A stretch of 64,000 nt of DNA from Pseudomonadota bacterium (GTDB lineage Bacteria > Pseudomonadota > Gammaproteobacteria > Steroidobacterales > Steroidobacteraceae), in contig JAEZFW010000056.1 of assembly GCA_023417315.1 (NCBI GenBank), forward strand, positions 135,033 to 199,032. Reading direction: 5' to 3'. The notes beneath the pieces are model-generated. The model was not told the DNA's origin and ran no database searches. It worked only from the letters and a program-made list of their open reading frames with translations. Below, piece after piece: positions 1 through 8,421 of the stretch (its first letter is position 1; the number at the start of each line of letters is the position of its first letter). Position numbers and translations under genes: made by a program.

Positions 1-1159
1 TCAGGCCCACCAAGTTCACCACTAGGTAATACAACGCCGAGCATTGCGCACGCATCTGATTCGGCGTGACCGTCATGAGTGCGGACAGACCGGATGCGGT
101 CGCCGCAGTCGTGCCGATGGACGCGGGTACCAAGAACGCGACTGACATCCACGGCGATGGCGCGAGTGCGGCGCCCACGCCGCTTGCTGCGGCAAGGACC
201 ATGCTGATCAAAGCAGCTCGCATCTGCGCATCCTCGTAACCCTTGGCGCTCAAGCGCTCCCCCAGCACCGATGCCCAGACAGCAGCCAATGGACCCGCCG
301 CGAGCGTCACGATCCCGTATGCCATGCCGATATCGGCGATCGACCAGCCCCACGTGCGAATGAACATTGTCGGAATCCATGCGTACATCGCGTACGCGAG
401 CAGCGCGACCATGGCCATACCGATGAAATGACTGCCGTACATGCGGATGCGCTGGCCGACGAACGACACCGCAGCCTTCAGCGGAAGGTGCGAGCTGCCA
501 TCTGCGCTTTGCATCCGTTCGCGTCGCGCTGGCTCGCGCACGGTCGTCATGAGCAGCGCCATCAAGAGTCCGGGCAAACCGACGACGATGAAAACCGTTT
601 GCCACGCAAAGAGCTCGCCGACGATCGGAAGCACGACAGGCGGGGCCGAGGCGATGTGATTCACGAGCTGACCTCCGAGAATCATCGCAAGACCTGTTCC
701 CAGCGTGATGCCCGTGTTGTACACGGCGACCGCGCGGCCACGAGTGCGTTTCGGAAAGTAGTCGCTCATCATCGACAACGCGCTCGGGCTCAAGGCGGCC
801 TCGCCGACGCCGACCCCCACGCGCGCTAGGAAGAGCTGCCCATAATTGCGCGCCGTTCCGCACAGTGCGGTCATGAGGCACCAGATCGTGATGCCGGCGC
901 CGATGATGAATCGCCGGCTGTGGCGATCCGCCAAACGTGCAATCGGCACTCCAAGTAGCGTATAGAAGACAGCGAAAGCGAGGCCGATCAGCAAGCTTAC
1001 TTGGGTATCCGATATCTGCAGATCGCGGCGGATGGGCTCGATCATCAATGCCATGATCTGGCGGTCGATGAAGGAAACGGTGTAGGTCAGCGTCAGTATG
1101 GCAACGACATACCAGGCATATGCTGGCGATGGGTAGCCGGCGTTATCGTCATCTCTCAT
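1..1159 (-). CDS. MFS transporter, spinster-like (3' end outside window)
   Basis: Inner-membrane major facilitator transporter, probably importing the substrate of the neighbouring catabolic genes. About 386 codons are visible; the C-terminus lies beyond base 1. The start is ATG at 1159, preceded by a good GGGGGAGA ribosome site. The protein opens with a short polar leader (MRDDDNAGYP), then a first membrane helix running into FIDRQIMALMIEPIRRDL, which is typical of the spinster/hexuronate-type MFS branch. The loop 2-3 signature reads RLADRHSRR, and LFLARVGVGVGEAALSPSA is the usual TM4 motif. It is divergent from the small protein and methyltransferase genes, and the space between carries a degenerate copy of the palindrome found before two other operons. 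Family assignment is firm; the substrate is unknown. Confidence 0.9.
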   Translation of the reverse strand, partial: MRDDDNAGYPSPAYAWYVVAILTLTYTVSFIDRQIMALMIEPIRRDLQISDTQVSLLIGLAFAVFYTLLGVPIARLADRHSRRFIIGAGITIWCLMTALCGTARNYGQLFLARVGVGVGEAALSPSALSMMSDYFPKRTRGRAVAVYNTGITLGTGLAMILGGQLVNHIASAPPVVLPIVGELFAWQTVFIVVGLPGLLMALLMTTVREPARRERMQSADGSSHLPLKAAVSFVGQRIRMYGSHFIGMAMVALLAYAMYAWIPTMFIRTWGWSIADIGMAYGIVTLAAGPLAAVWASVLGERLSAKGYEDAQMRAALISMVLAAASGVGAALAPSPWMSVAFLVPASIGTTAATASGLSALMTVTPNQMRAQCSALYYLVVNLVGL

Positions 1160-1233
1160 CGATCTCCCCCAGAACAGGCGTGGACCCGAGCTTCAAGAAT
1201 TACGTGGTAGTCCGTATAAAGTACGTGATCTTT

Positions 1234-1249
1234 ACAAAGTTAACTAGGT
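1234..1249. promoter_or_regulatory. Candidate third operator of the GntR regulon (degenerate)
   Basis: ACAAAGTTAACTAGGT matches the palindrome ACTAAGTTACCTTAGT at 3790 in 12 of 16 positions and has a perfect AGTTAACT centre. It lies in the 139-bp divergent space between the MFS transporter and the small-protein/methyltransferase pair, where one site could control both. The match is weak, so this is inference. Confidence 0.4.
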
Positions 1250-1298
1250 TGCAGATGTTTTAATTCGGGCCATAGAATACGCCGTCGTAGTTAACAGG

Positions 1299-1652
1299 GT
1301 GCACGATATGAAACCGCAACGCGAGTTTGTAGTTGAAAACAACGAGCCGGCCGCGCTGCGGCAGGAGCAAGTCTTCTTCGACGACCCGGCCGTCGATCGC
1401 GTGATGGCGGTTGTTTTCTCGCTGGCCGTCGAGCATTACGTACTGCACGACCGCGTAAGGGCACTCGAAGCGCTGCTCGTTCAGAAAGGCGCGATTACTG
1501 CCGATTCGCTCAATGCTCCTCCCACCGATGAGGCCGCCGCGCACCGCGATGCAGCCGAATTCGCCGAGGCGCTGTTGCGCCCCCTGATTGGGGTGCAGAC
1601 CGCCAAGGGCGCCGCCGGCCGGTTCAGTCTGGCCCGCAGTAAGAAGCAATAA
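1299..1652 (+). CDS. Small protein of unknown function upstream of methyltransferase
   Basis: A 117-residue soluble protein that I do not recognise. The GTG at 1299 and an ATG at 1308 are both possible starts and neither has a strong ribosome site. The body is acidic and probably helical (DDPAVDRVMAVVFSLAVEHY, then DRVRALEALLVQKG), ending in a basic tail. Its stop codon directly abuts an ATG of the next frame at 1653, and the methyltransferase start with the better ribosome site follows at 1671, so the two are almost certainly co-transcribed and probably translationally coupled. The pairing suggests an accessory subunit or partner of the methyltransferase, but no domain supports a specific role. 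Confidence 0.7.
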   Translation: MHDMKPQREFVVENNEPAALRQEQVFFDDPAVDRVMAVVFSLAVEHYVLHDRVRALEALLVQKGAITADSLNAPPTDEAAAHRDAAEFAEALLRPLIGVQTAKGAAGRFSLARSKKQ

Positions 1653-1670
1653 ATGAGAGAGGTGAACGTT

Positions 1671-2735
1671 ATGAACGATCGTTCATTCCACGCAGCACAG
1701 CGCTTCCTTCTTGCCGCCAAAGGGCAGTGGACCACGAACATGTACTCCCAGTTGCGCAAGGAGTACGAAGCCAAGTGTCAGCAGTCGGGCGTTCAGCCGA
1801 AGACGGTGCCCGAGGTTGCGGAGGTCGCCGAAGGCTTGACGCTTTATCAATTCTTCGCCTGGTTCGAGCGTCATCTGCAAATCGGCAAATACGCTGGCCG
1901 CTACGGCTTGGTTCCCTACTACGCAGAGCGCCGCGACGAGGCGTTGAGAGCCATCGACACGGTGCCGGCGGAAGATCCGATCGTCGAGCTGCATCCTGAG
2001 CTGAAGATGCCGTTGTACTACGAGGCGACGGATATTCACCAACATCCGGGCGGCGTGTGGTCCGACGATACGGCTGGCCTCGTCTACGAACATGGCGCGC
2101 GTTCGACCACCCCACTGCTGGGAGCGTCGCACGAAGATCTTCACTTTCGCTTTGCCGACGAGATTGGTTCGACAGGTCAGCCTACTCGGGTGCTGGATAT
2201 GGCGTGCGGCTTCGGCAAGAGCACACTGCCGTTCGCGAGTCGCTTCCGCGACGCCCAAGTCGTGGGCGTTGACCTTGCAGCACCCTGCCTGCGAGTGGCC
2301 GCTCACAATGCGCGAGCGAAGGGACTTACGAACGTGCGCTTCATTCAGGCGAACGCTGTTGAGACGAACCTCGAGCCCTCGAGCTTCGACTTGGTCACCT
2401 CGACCATGTTTCTGCACGAGATCCCGCCGAAGATCATCGAGAAGGTCATCGAAGAAGCATTTCGCGTGCTGCAACCGGGAGGCCGCATGATCCACCTGGA
2501 CTTCTGGTACTTCCCGGACGCATTCGCCCGCTTCATGCACTACGGACACGGTCGTCGCAATAACGAGCCCTACATGCAGCCGCTCGCCGAGCTCGACTTG
2601 CCGGGATTGATGAAGCAGAAAGGATTCACTGACATCGAGATCAGATCTTTCAAGGAGTCGCCGACGGCAGATGCGAACAGCACGGCAGCGTGGCGTTTTC
2701 CCTGGACCTACATCAGCGCGCGCAAGCCCGCGTAA
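1671..2735 (+). CDS. Class I SAM-dependent methyltransferase
   Basis: Predicted S-adenosylmethionine-dependent methyltransferase of 354 residues. The Rossmann motif I is clear at about residues 173-185 (VLDMACGFGKSTLPF), followed by the acidic motif II end (VVGVDLAAP), motif III (VRFIQANAVE) and the FDLVTSTMFLHEIP stretch. The first 150 residues are an extra N-terminal domain rich in aromatics, longer than in minimal methyltransferases, which probably binds the acceptor. I chose ATG 1671 rather than the in-frame ATG at 1653 because GAGAGAGG lies 8 bases upstream of it. It follows the 117-residue protein and ends at a strong bidirectional terminator facing the GntR gene. The acceptor is unknown; context suggests a compound handled by this cluster. 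Confidence 0.88.
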   Translation: MNDRSFHAAQRFLLAAKGQWTTNMYSQLRKEYEAKCQQSGVQPKTVPEVAEVAEGLTLYQFFAWFERHLQIGKYAGRYGLVPYYAERRDEALRAIDTVPAEDPIVELHPELKMPLYYEATDIHQHPGGVWSDDTAGLVYEHGARSTTPLLGASHEDLHFRFADEIGSTGQPTRVLDMACGFGKSTLPFASRFRDAQVVGVDLAAPCLRVAAHNARAKGLTNVRFIQANAVETNLEPSSFDLVTSTMFLHEIPPKIIEKVIEEAFRVLQPGGRMIHLDFWYFPDAFARFMHYGHGRRNNEPYMQPLAELDLPGLMKQKGFTDIEIRSFKESPTADANSTAAWRFPWTYISARKPA

Positions 2736-2755
2736 GCGTGCGAGCCGCAACATAC

Positions 2756-2790
2756 AAAAGGCCGGGCACCGCGAGGTGTCCGGCCTTTTC
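2756..2790. terminator. Bidirectional intrinsic terminator
   Basis: AAAAGGCCGG and its complement CCGGCCTTTT flank an inner CACC/GTGT stem. An A-run on one side and a T-run on the other make this work for both the methyltransferase (+) and the convergent GntR gene (-). Confidence 0.9.
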
Positions 2791-2818
2791 TTATGGCCGC
2801 ACGCAACGTTGGAACGCG

Positions 2819-3679
2819 CTAGTCGAACGAACGCGGGATGTCGACAGGCAGATTCGCAAGGCCGTTCTTGACTAAAAAATCCGCAGTGTCCTGCATGTAC
2901 TTGCGCCAGAACGTTTCCGCCTGCACGGCCTTGCCGGCGGTAATGAGCTTGAGAAACTGCGCTTGGGCTTCGATCGATTCCTCGGTGCGCTCCCAAATCG
3001 CCTTCTGGTTCGGGCGACTCAAGAGCAGCCGCGGATAGGCCGCGGCTGAAATGTCGTTGAGCATGCCGGCGAGCAGCTTGAGTGCGGCATTATCGGAATG
3101 TGTGCCCATGCACTGGTGAAACTGGTTGACGGCCGCGATCGCGCCCGCGTAGTCCTTCCGGTTCATCGCCTCGCGTTGAACCTTGGACCAATCCTCCAGT
3201 TCCTTGACGAAATCCTTCTTGCCACGCGAGGCCAGCGATGCTGCCAACGGCGGCTCGAGCAATGTGCGCACCTGGTGGATGTCGCCGAGTGTCGTACCCT
3301 GCGTCGCCAAGTACAGTCCGCCGTACTTGGCGGCCGTCAGAATCGAGGGCGTGAGCAGAGTTGCGCCCGCGCGCGCACCGCGGCCCAGCCGAATCAGGCT
3401 TTCGGCCTCGAGCACCCGCAGTGCCTCGCGCATGATCGGACGCGACACATTGAACTGACGCAGCAACTCGGCTTCGGAAGGCAGTGTGTCGCCGGGACGC
3501 AACTCCCCGGCGGCGATCATCGCGCGTAACCGCTCGGCAACCAGGTGCGACAGCTTCGGTGCGCGAATGCCGACGCGCGAGAACGATGCATTCATACGGG
3601 GAGCCAGGGCGCCATTACCGCTGTCCGCGGCCAGAGCCAATCGCTTCTTCTTCGCGTTCATATGAGCATAGTGTGCCAC
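2819..3679 (-). CDS. GntR-family regulator, FCD (FadR-like) subfamily
   Basis: Transcription regulator of 280-286 residues. The winged helix (about residues 40-110) reads LSHLVAERLRAMIAAGEL, LRPGDTLPSEAELLRQ, then FNVSRPIMREALRVLEAESL, the standard GntR pattern. The rest is an all-helical FCD ligand domain (about 130-260) with HQVRTLLEPPLA and later histidines and asparagines that could bind metal or a carboxylate ligand. GTG 3679 and ATG 3661 are both possible starts, and neither has a strong ribosome site. It is divergent from the hydantoinase operon; a perfect 6-bp inverted repeat with a central GTTAC lies about 110 bases upstream, the expected shape of an FCD-type operator. The inferred ligand is the pathway substrate or an organic-acid intermediate. 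Confidence 0.92.
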   Translation of the reverse strand: MAHYAHMNAKKKRLALAADSGNGALAPRMNASFSRVGIRAPKLSHLVAERLRAMIAAGELRPGDTLPSEAELLRQFNVSRPIMREALRVLEAESLIRLGRGARAGATLLTPSILTAAKYGGLYLATQGTTLGDIHQVRTLLEPPLAASLASRGKKDFVKELEDWSKVQREAMNRKDYAGAIAAVNQFHQCMGTHSDNAALKLLAGMLNDISAAAYPRLLLSRPNQKAIWERTEESIEAQAQFLKLITAGKAVQAETFWRKYMQDTADFLVKNGLANLPVDIPRSFD

Positions 3680-3789
3680 GGCGAATGCGGTTCAGCTATT
3701 CCGGCAGCCCACCTCGAGGATCTGCACCCAGGGGCGCACCGGTCGTGCGCCCCGCGTTTGACATCTCTACGGCTTCCATATGAAGTACA

Positions 3790-3805
3790 ACTAAGTTACC
3801 TTAGT
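3790..3805. promoter_or_regulatory. Palindromic operator between GntR gene and hydantoinase operon
   Basis: ACTAAGTTACCTTAGT is a perfect 6-bp inverted repeat with a 4-bp centre. In the opposite orientation an 18-of-19 match (counting the flanking ATG) occurs at 11877-11895, upstream of the VOC operon. The GT-n-AC centre is typical of FCD-type GntR operators. It probably binds the adjacent GntR protein. Confidence 0.72.
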
Positions 3806-3893
3806 CATCGTGGTCAGCTGCCATGACGACGTACCAAAAACCCCGCGCCGGAGCCATCGCAGCTTCAAATAAGATTAGATGGAGGCTTTCAAG

Positions 3894-5366
3894 GTGGATG
3901 TGAACACTAAATACGATCTGCTGATCAAGAACGTGCGGATCGTGCGGCCGCGGGCGGCGCTCGTCGAAAGTGGGGATATCGCCGTCAGCAATGGCAAGAT
4001 CGTGAGTGCAGGCCCGCTTGTCCGAGCGGACGCGGCTAAGCGCGTCGTCGACGGCAAGGGGCGTCTCGCATTCCCGGGCCTGGTGGATGCGCACATGCAC
4101 ACCGGCATCTATTCCCCTCTGGCGGAAGATGCGCTGACCGAGAGCCGTGCTGCTGCTCAAGGCGGCGTCACTTCGAGCCTCAACTATATGCGCACGGGCC
4201 AGTACTACCTCAACAAGGGCGGTCCGTACGAACAGTTCTATCCGGAAGTGCTGGAAACGAGCGAAGGTCGCTTCTACGTCGACTACGCATACCACCTCGC
4301 GCCAGTCGATCGGACCCAGATCAAAGAGATCCCGATGTTGATCGAGAAGTTCGGGGTGACCTCGTTCAAGATCTTCATGTTCTACGGCGGATACGGGCTG
4401 CATGGCGCATCCAGTCATCAGCACCAGTTCCTCATGATCCGCCCCGACGAGAAATACGATGTCGCGCATTTCGAGTTCGTGATGCGCGGAGTCACAGAAG
4501 CGCTGCGAGCCTATCCCAAAATGCGCGATTCGATCTCGCTCAGCCTCCACTGCGAGACGCCGGAGATCATGGCTGCTTACACGAAGATCGTGCGGGAGGA
4601 GGGCAAGCTCACCGGCCTTCGCGCCTACAGCGCCGCCAGACCGCCGCACTCGGAGGGTCTCGCCGTCTGTATCGCCTCGTATCTGGCGCACGAGACGGAA
4701 TGCACCAACATCAACCTACTGCATCTATCATCGCGCAAGGCACTCGATGCAGCGCTCTCGATGGCGAACGCGTTCCCGCACGTCGATTTCAAGCGTGAAG
4801 TCACGATTGCACATCTCGTTCTCGACTACGACGCTCCGACGGGTGCCTACGCAAAAGTCAATCCGCCGATTCGCTCGCGTGAGGACGTGGAGTACTTGTG
4901 GGAGAAGTTGCTCGAAGGGGAGATCGACTGGGTGTGCTCCGACCACGCGTGCTGTCGTCACGAGATGAAGCTCGATCGCAATCAGCCGAAAGAAGTCTTT
5001 CTTGCGAAGTCCGGTTTCGGCGGTGCCGAGTATCTGCTGTCCGCGCTCTTGACGGAGGGCAAGCGGCGTGGCTTGTCGCTCAATCGAGTGGCCGAGTTGA
5101 CCTCCTTCAATCCGGCGCGCCGGTTCGGGTTGCGCAGCAAAGGAGATCTTGCACCCGGCTTCGATGCGGACGTCGTGCTCGTGGATCCGGATCAATCGTT
5201 CACGGTACGTGCATCCGATTCGCCGTCCGCGCAGGGGTATACGCCGTTCGAAGGGCTGGATCTTCAGGGAAGGATCATGAGCACCTATCTGCGCGGCGAC
5301 TTGATTTACGATAACGGTGCGATCGTGGGTGAGCCGCGCGGCCGTTATCTGAAGCGTCCATACTGA
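3894..5366 (+). CDS. Hydantoinase/dihydropyrimidinase-type cyclic amidohydrolase
   Basis: Metal-dependent ring-opening amidohydrolase of about 490 residues. All expected ligands of the hydantoinase branch are visible: the DAHMHT pair near residue 65, the carboxylatable lysine in TSFKIFMFYGGYG near 157, the histidines of LSLHCETPE and LLHLSSRKA, and the aspartate of WVCSDHACC. The product would be an open-chain amide or carbamoyl acid from a cyclic amide, imide or ureide. An ATG exists at 3879, but GGAGG at 3881 points to GTG 3894 as the likelier start. It is the first gene of a run with leuC, leuD, lyase and CoA-transferase homologues and is preceded by the palindromic operator. The true substrate is unknown; hydantoinase similarity alone does not prove hydantoin use. 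Confidence 0.9.
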   Translation: MDVNTKYDLLIKNVRIVRPRAALVESGDIAVSNGKIVSAGPLVRADAAKRVVDGKGRLAFPGLVDAHMHTGIYSPLAEDALTESRAAAQGGVTSSLNYMRTGQYYLNKGGPYEQFYPEVLETSEGRFYVDYAYHLAPVDRTQIKEIPMLIEKFGVTSFKIFMFYGGYGLHGASSHQHQFLMIRPDEKYDVAHFEFVMRGVTEALRAYPKMRDSISLSLHCETPEIMAAYTKIVREEGKLTGLRAYSAARPPHSEGLAVCIASYLAHETECTNINLLHLSSRKALDAALSMANAFPHVDFKREVTIAHLVLDYDAPTGAYAKVNPPIRSREDVEYLWEKLLEGEIDWVCSDHACCRHEMKLDRNQPKEVFLAKSGFGGAEYLLSALLTEGKRRGLSLNRVAELTSFNPARRFGLRSKGDLAPGFDADVVLVDPDQSFTVRASDSPSAQGYTPFEGLDLQGRIMSTYLRGDLIYDNGAIVGEPRGRYLKRPY

Positions 5367-5375
5367 CGTCAAGCG

Positions 5376-6821
5376 ATGACTGAGCGCATGCAAAGCGCGG
5401 ACGGGAGCTCACAAGCCGCACAGCCGCGCACGCTGTTCGACAAGATCTGGAGCGATCACATCGTCGCCGAGCTCGGCGGCGATACGAGCCTCATCGCAAT
5501 TGACCGCGTGCTGCTTCACGAGCGCACCGGCGCGATCGCACTACGCGAGCTCGAGCGCGCCGAGCGGCCGATCGCGGATCCGTCGCGGGCATTCTGCACC
5601 ATGGATCACATCGTCGATACGTATCCCGGGCGCAGCGACACAACGCGCGTTCCAGGCGGGCAAGCGCTGATTCAGGAGACGCGCGCACGTGCGACGAAAG
5701 CCGCGATTCGCCTGTTCGACGTCACCGCTCCCGAGCAGGGCATCGTGCACGTCATTTCGCCCGAGCTCGGTATCGTGCTGCCGGGCGCAACGCTCGTATG
5801 TCCGGACAGCCATACATGCACGCAAGGCGCGCTCGGCGCATTTGCATGGGGTATCGGTACAACGGAAGCGGAGCACGCGCTTGCGACCGGCACATTGCGA
5901 GTCCGCAAGCCCAAGAGCATGCGCGTGACATTCGAGGGTGAGCTTGGGCGCGGCGTGAGCGCGAAAGATCTGAGTCTTACGCTGATCAGCGCGTACGGCT
6001 CTGCGGGCGGCAATGGCTACGTCGTCGAATTCGCAGGGAGCGCAGTTCGCGAGCTCGACATCGAGGGGCGTCTCACGCTATGCAACATGGCCACGGAGTT
6101 CTCGGCTGTGACTGCAATGGTCGCTCCCGATGAAAAGATCTTCGAGTACCTGGCCGGAAGAACCTTCGCGCCGCGAGACGAGCTGTGGGATCGTGCGCTT
6201 GGTTACTGGCGGACACTGCATTCAGACGCCGCGGCGATCTTCGATCGCGAAATCACCCTGCGAACGGATCGTTTCGCACCGATGATCACGTGGGGCACGA
6301 GCCCGCAGCACGCGGTCCCGGTCACTGGGCATGTCCCGTATCGCGAGGACTCTGGCGCGACGCGCGAAGCGTACGAGCGAGCCGTCGAGTACATGGGAAT
6401 CGAGCCCGGCGCTGCGATGACGGACATGAAGATCGATGCTGCGTTCATCGGCTCCTGCACGAATAGCCGTATCAGCGATTTGCGCCGTGCTGCCGCGATT
6501 CTGCGCGGCCGTCGAATCGCGAAGGGTGTGAAGGCCATCTGCGTACCTGGCTCGACTGCCGTCAAGCGGCAAGCCGAAGCCGAAGGGCTCGATCAAGTTT
6601 TCCGGGATTCAGGATTCGAATGGCGCGAGTCCGGCTGCTCGATGTGCTTCTTCGCTGGCGGTGAAAGCTTCGGTGAGCGACAACGAGTGGTCTCTTCGAC
6701 TAATCGCAACTTCGAAAGCCGCCAAGGTCCGAATACTCGAACGCACATCGCAAGCCCCGAGACCGTCGCCGCGAGTGCGATCGCCGGTCGCATTGCGGAT
6801 GTGCGAAGCATGGTGGCCTGA
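5376..6821 (+). CDS. Aconitase-family dehydratase large subunit, LeuC-like
   Basis: Large [4Fe-4S] subunit of a two-subunit hydro-lyase, 481 residues (LeuC is usually about 466). The cluster cysteines sit in GSCTNSR (near residue 358) and SGCSMC (near 420), and VCPDSHTCTQGALGAFAWG is the conserved substrate-side loop. It lies 9 bases after the hydantoinase and 4 bases before the small subunit. Genes for leuA or leuB are not adjacent, and the neighbours are a hydantoinase, an HMG-CoA-lyase-like enzyme and a CoA-transferase. A role in leucine synthesis is therefore less likely than hydration of an unsaturated or methyl-branched dicarboxylic acid, as dimethylmaleate or citraconate hydratases of this family do. 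The specific substrate is inference. Confidence 0.85.
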   Translation: MTERMQSADGSSQAAQPRTLFDKIWSDHIVAELGGDTSLIAIDRVLLHERTGAIALRELERAERPIADPSRAFCTMDHIVDTYPGRSDTTRVPGGQALIQETRARATKAAIRLFDVTAPEQGIVHVISPELGIVLPGATLVCPDSHTCTQGALGAFAWGIGTTEAEHALATGTLRVRKPKSMRVTFEGELGRGVSAKDLSLTLISAYGSAGGNGYVVEFAGSAVRELDIEGRLTLCNMATEFSAVTAMVAPDEKIFEYLAGRTFAPRDELWDRALGYWRTLHSDAAAIFDREITLRTDRFAPMITWGTSPQHAVPVTGHVPYREDSGATREAYERAVEYMGIEPGAAMTDMKIDAAFIGSCTNSRISDLRRAAAILRGRRIAKGVKAICVPGSTAVKRQAEAEGLDQVFRDSGFEWRESGCSMCFFAGGESFGERQRVVSSTNRNFESRQGPNTRTHIASPETVAASAIAGRIADVRSMVA

Positions 6822-6825
6822 AGAC

Positions 6826-7452
6826 ATGGACAAGCTCGATCGCATCACCGCTGTTGCCGCGCCATTGCTCTACGCGAACATCGACACCGACGCGATCATT
6901 CCTTCGCGCGAGATGAAATCGGGCGCGAAGACCGGCCTTGCTGACGGATTGTTCGCGGGTTGGCGATATACCCAGATTGGCGGGCGCGAGCCGAATCCGC
7001 AGTTCATCTTGAACCAGCCGAAGTATCAAGGTGCGCGTATCTTGCTCGCTGGAGAGAACTTCGGGTGTGGCTCGAGCCGCGAGCACGCCGTGTGGGCATT
7101 GCGCGAGTATGGATTTCGCGCAGTGATTGCACCGAGCTTCTCGCCGATCTTCTACAACAACTGCGTGCGCAACGGCATCGCGCCGATCCGATTGACTGAG
7201 TCGGTCGTGCTCGCGTTTGCAAGCAAGGTTGCAGCGAATCCTCAGCAACACAGAGTGACGATCGATCTCGAGGCGCAGGAGGTCATTGCGCATGATGGCG
7301 AGCGTCATCGCTTCGAGATCGATGCGCATCTGAAGGAGATGCTGCTCTCCGGTTTGGATGAGATCGATCTGACGCTCACGAGGAGCGCAGAGATCGACGC
7401 CTTCCTTGCAGCGGATCGAGCACGCAGGCCGTGGATCTATCTGGAACCTTGA
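6826..7452 (+). CDS. Aconitase-family dehydratase small subunit, LeuD-like
   Basis: Swivelling small subunit of 208 residues that pairs with the preceding LeuC-like protein. ATG 6826 is chosen because LLYANIDTDAIIPSRE, the normal LeuD opening, follows at once; longer upstream readings run inside the leuC frame. The active-site loop GENFGCGSSREHAVWAL is intact, as is APSFSPIFYNNCVRNGI. Start and stop spacing (4 bases after leuC, 15 before the lyase) indicate one transcript. Together the two subunits would isomerise or hydrate a C4-C7 di- or tricarboxylic acid; which one is not shown by sequence. Confidence 0.9.
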   Translation: MDKLDRITAVAAPLLYANIDTDAIIPSREMKSGAKTGLADGLFAGWRYTQIGGREPNPQFILNQPKYQGARILLAGENFGCGSSREHAVWALREYGFRAVIAPSFSPIFYNNCVRNGIAPIRLTESVVLAFASKVAANPQQHRVTIDLEAQEVIAHDGERHRFEIDAHLKEMLLSGLDEIDLTLTRSAEIDAFLAADRARRPWIYLEP

Positions 7453-7467
7453 GGACTCGCGCCAATC

Positions 7468-8421
7468 ATGCCAAGTCGAATTCTCGTCAGTGAGGTTGGG
7501 CCGCGCGATGGATTGCAGAGCATTCGCAGCATCATGTCGCTCGAGGCCAAGTGCGCGTGGATCTCAGCGGAAGCCGCGGCGGGTGTGCGGGAGATCGAGG
7601 TCGGCAGCTTCGTGCGTCCCGATCTGCTGCCACAGCTTGCAGATACGGCCGACGTCGTGCGCCACGCGCGAACCATTCCGGGCCTCACGGTTGCGGTCCT
7701 GGTGCCGAACTTGAAAGGAGCGCAGCAAGCCATCGAAGCCGGAGCACATAAGATCACGCTGCCGCTGTCCGCGTCCGAGACGCATAGCATGAAGAACCTG
7801 CGCCGCACGCACGCACAGGTGCTGGACGAAGTGCGTGCGATCTCCGCGAGACTGCGTGAGCTTCCAGCCGATGCGCGACCTCATTTCGAGGGTGGCCTCT
7901 CGACTGCATTCGGATGCACGATCGAAGGCGCGGTGCCCGAGCGCAAGGTCGTTGAGCTCGCCGAGAAACTCATGCAAGCGGGCTGCGACGAAGTGGGGCT
8001 CGCAGATACCAGCGGCTATGCGAATCCGGTTCAGGTGAAGCGATTGGTGAACGCGGTGCGCTCTGCCGTCGGTGTAGCGGCGCTCACGGGACTGCATCTG
8101 CACAACACTCGCGGGCTCGGTCTCGCGAATGTGCTCGCGGGATTAGAGGTCGGCATCACGACGTTCGATTCTTCGCTCGGCGGCTTAGGCGGCTGCCCAT
8201 TCGCCCCGGGCGCTTCAGGCAATGTGGTCACCGAAGACTTGGTCTTCATGCTCGAAGCCATGGGACTCGATACGGGCATCGACCTCGATCGACTCCTGCA
8301 AGTCCGAAGCATCCTGCTCAATGCGCTGCCGGAAGAATCGATGTATGGATTCGTGCCGGAGGCTGGCTTGCCGATCGGCTTCACACCGGCTGCGAGTGAT
8401 AGTGAACATGTCCGTCGTTGA
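7468..8421 (+). CDS. HMG-CoA lyase-like DRE-TIM metallolyase
   Basis: TIM-barrel carbon-carbon lyase of 317 residues. VGPRDGLQ near the N-terminus carries the metal-binding aspartate. EVGSFV, LHLHNTRGLGLANVLAG with the HxH ligand pair, and the C-terminal signature SLGGLGGCPFAPGASGN with the catalytic cysteine are all intact. Homologues split 3-hydroxy-3-methylglutaryl-CoA into acetyl-CoA and acetoacetate, and relatives act on citramalyl-CoA-like or other branched 3-hydroxyacyl-CoAs. Its stop overlaps the start of the CoA-transferase by 14 bases. In this operon it is the likely cleavage step after hydration and CoA activation, which is inference from order and family. Confidence 0.88.
   Translation: MPSRILVSEVGPRDGLQSIRSIMSLEAKCAWISAEAAAGVREIEVGSFVRPDLLPQLADTADVVRHARTIPGLTVAVLVPNLKGAQQAIEAGAHKITLPLSASETHSMKNLRRTHAQVLDEVRAISARLRELPADARPHFEGGLSTAFGCTIEGAVPERKVVELAEKLMQAGCDEVGLADTSGYANPVQVKRLVNAVRSAVGVAALTGLHLHNTRGLGLANVLAGLEVGITTFDSSLGGLGGCPFAPGASGNVVTEDLVFMLEAMGLDTGIDLDRLLQVRSILLNALPEESMYGFVPEAGLPIGFTPAASDSEHVRR

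Noticed and set aside
1683..2996. 437-codon minus-strand frame over the methyltransferase gene
   Set aside because: It is antisense to a clear Rossmann methyltransferase and crosses a strong terminator; no motif.
5376..7452. Leucine biosynthesis operon
   Set aside because: leuC and leuD homologues are present but leuA/leuB are not, and the neighbours are catabolic; the biosynthetic role was not adopted although it cannot be excluded.
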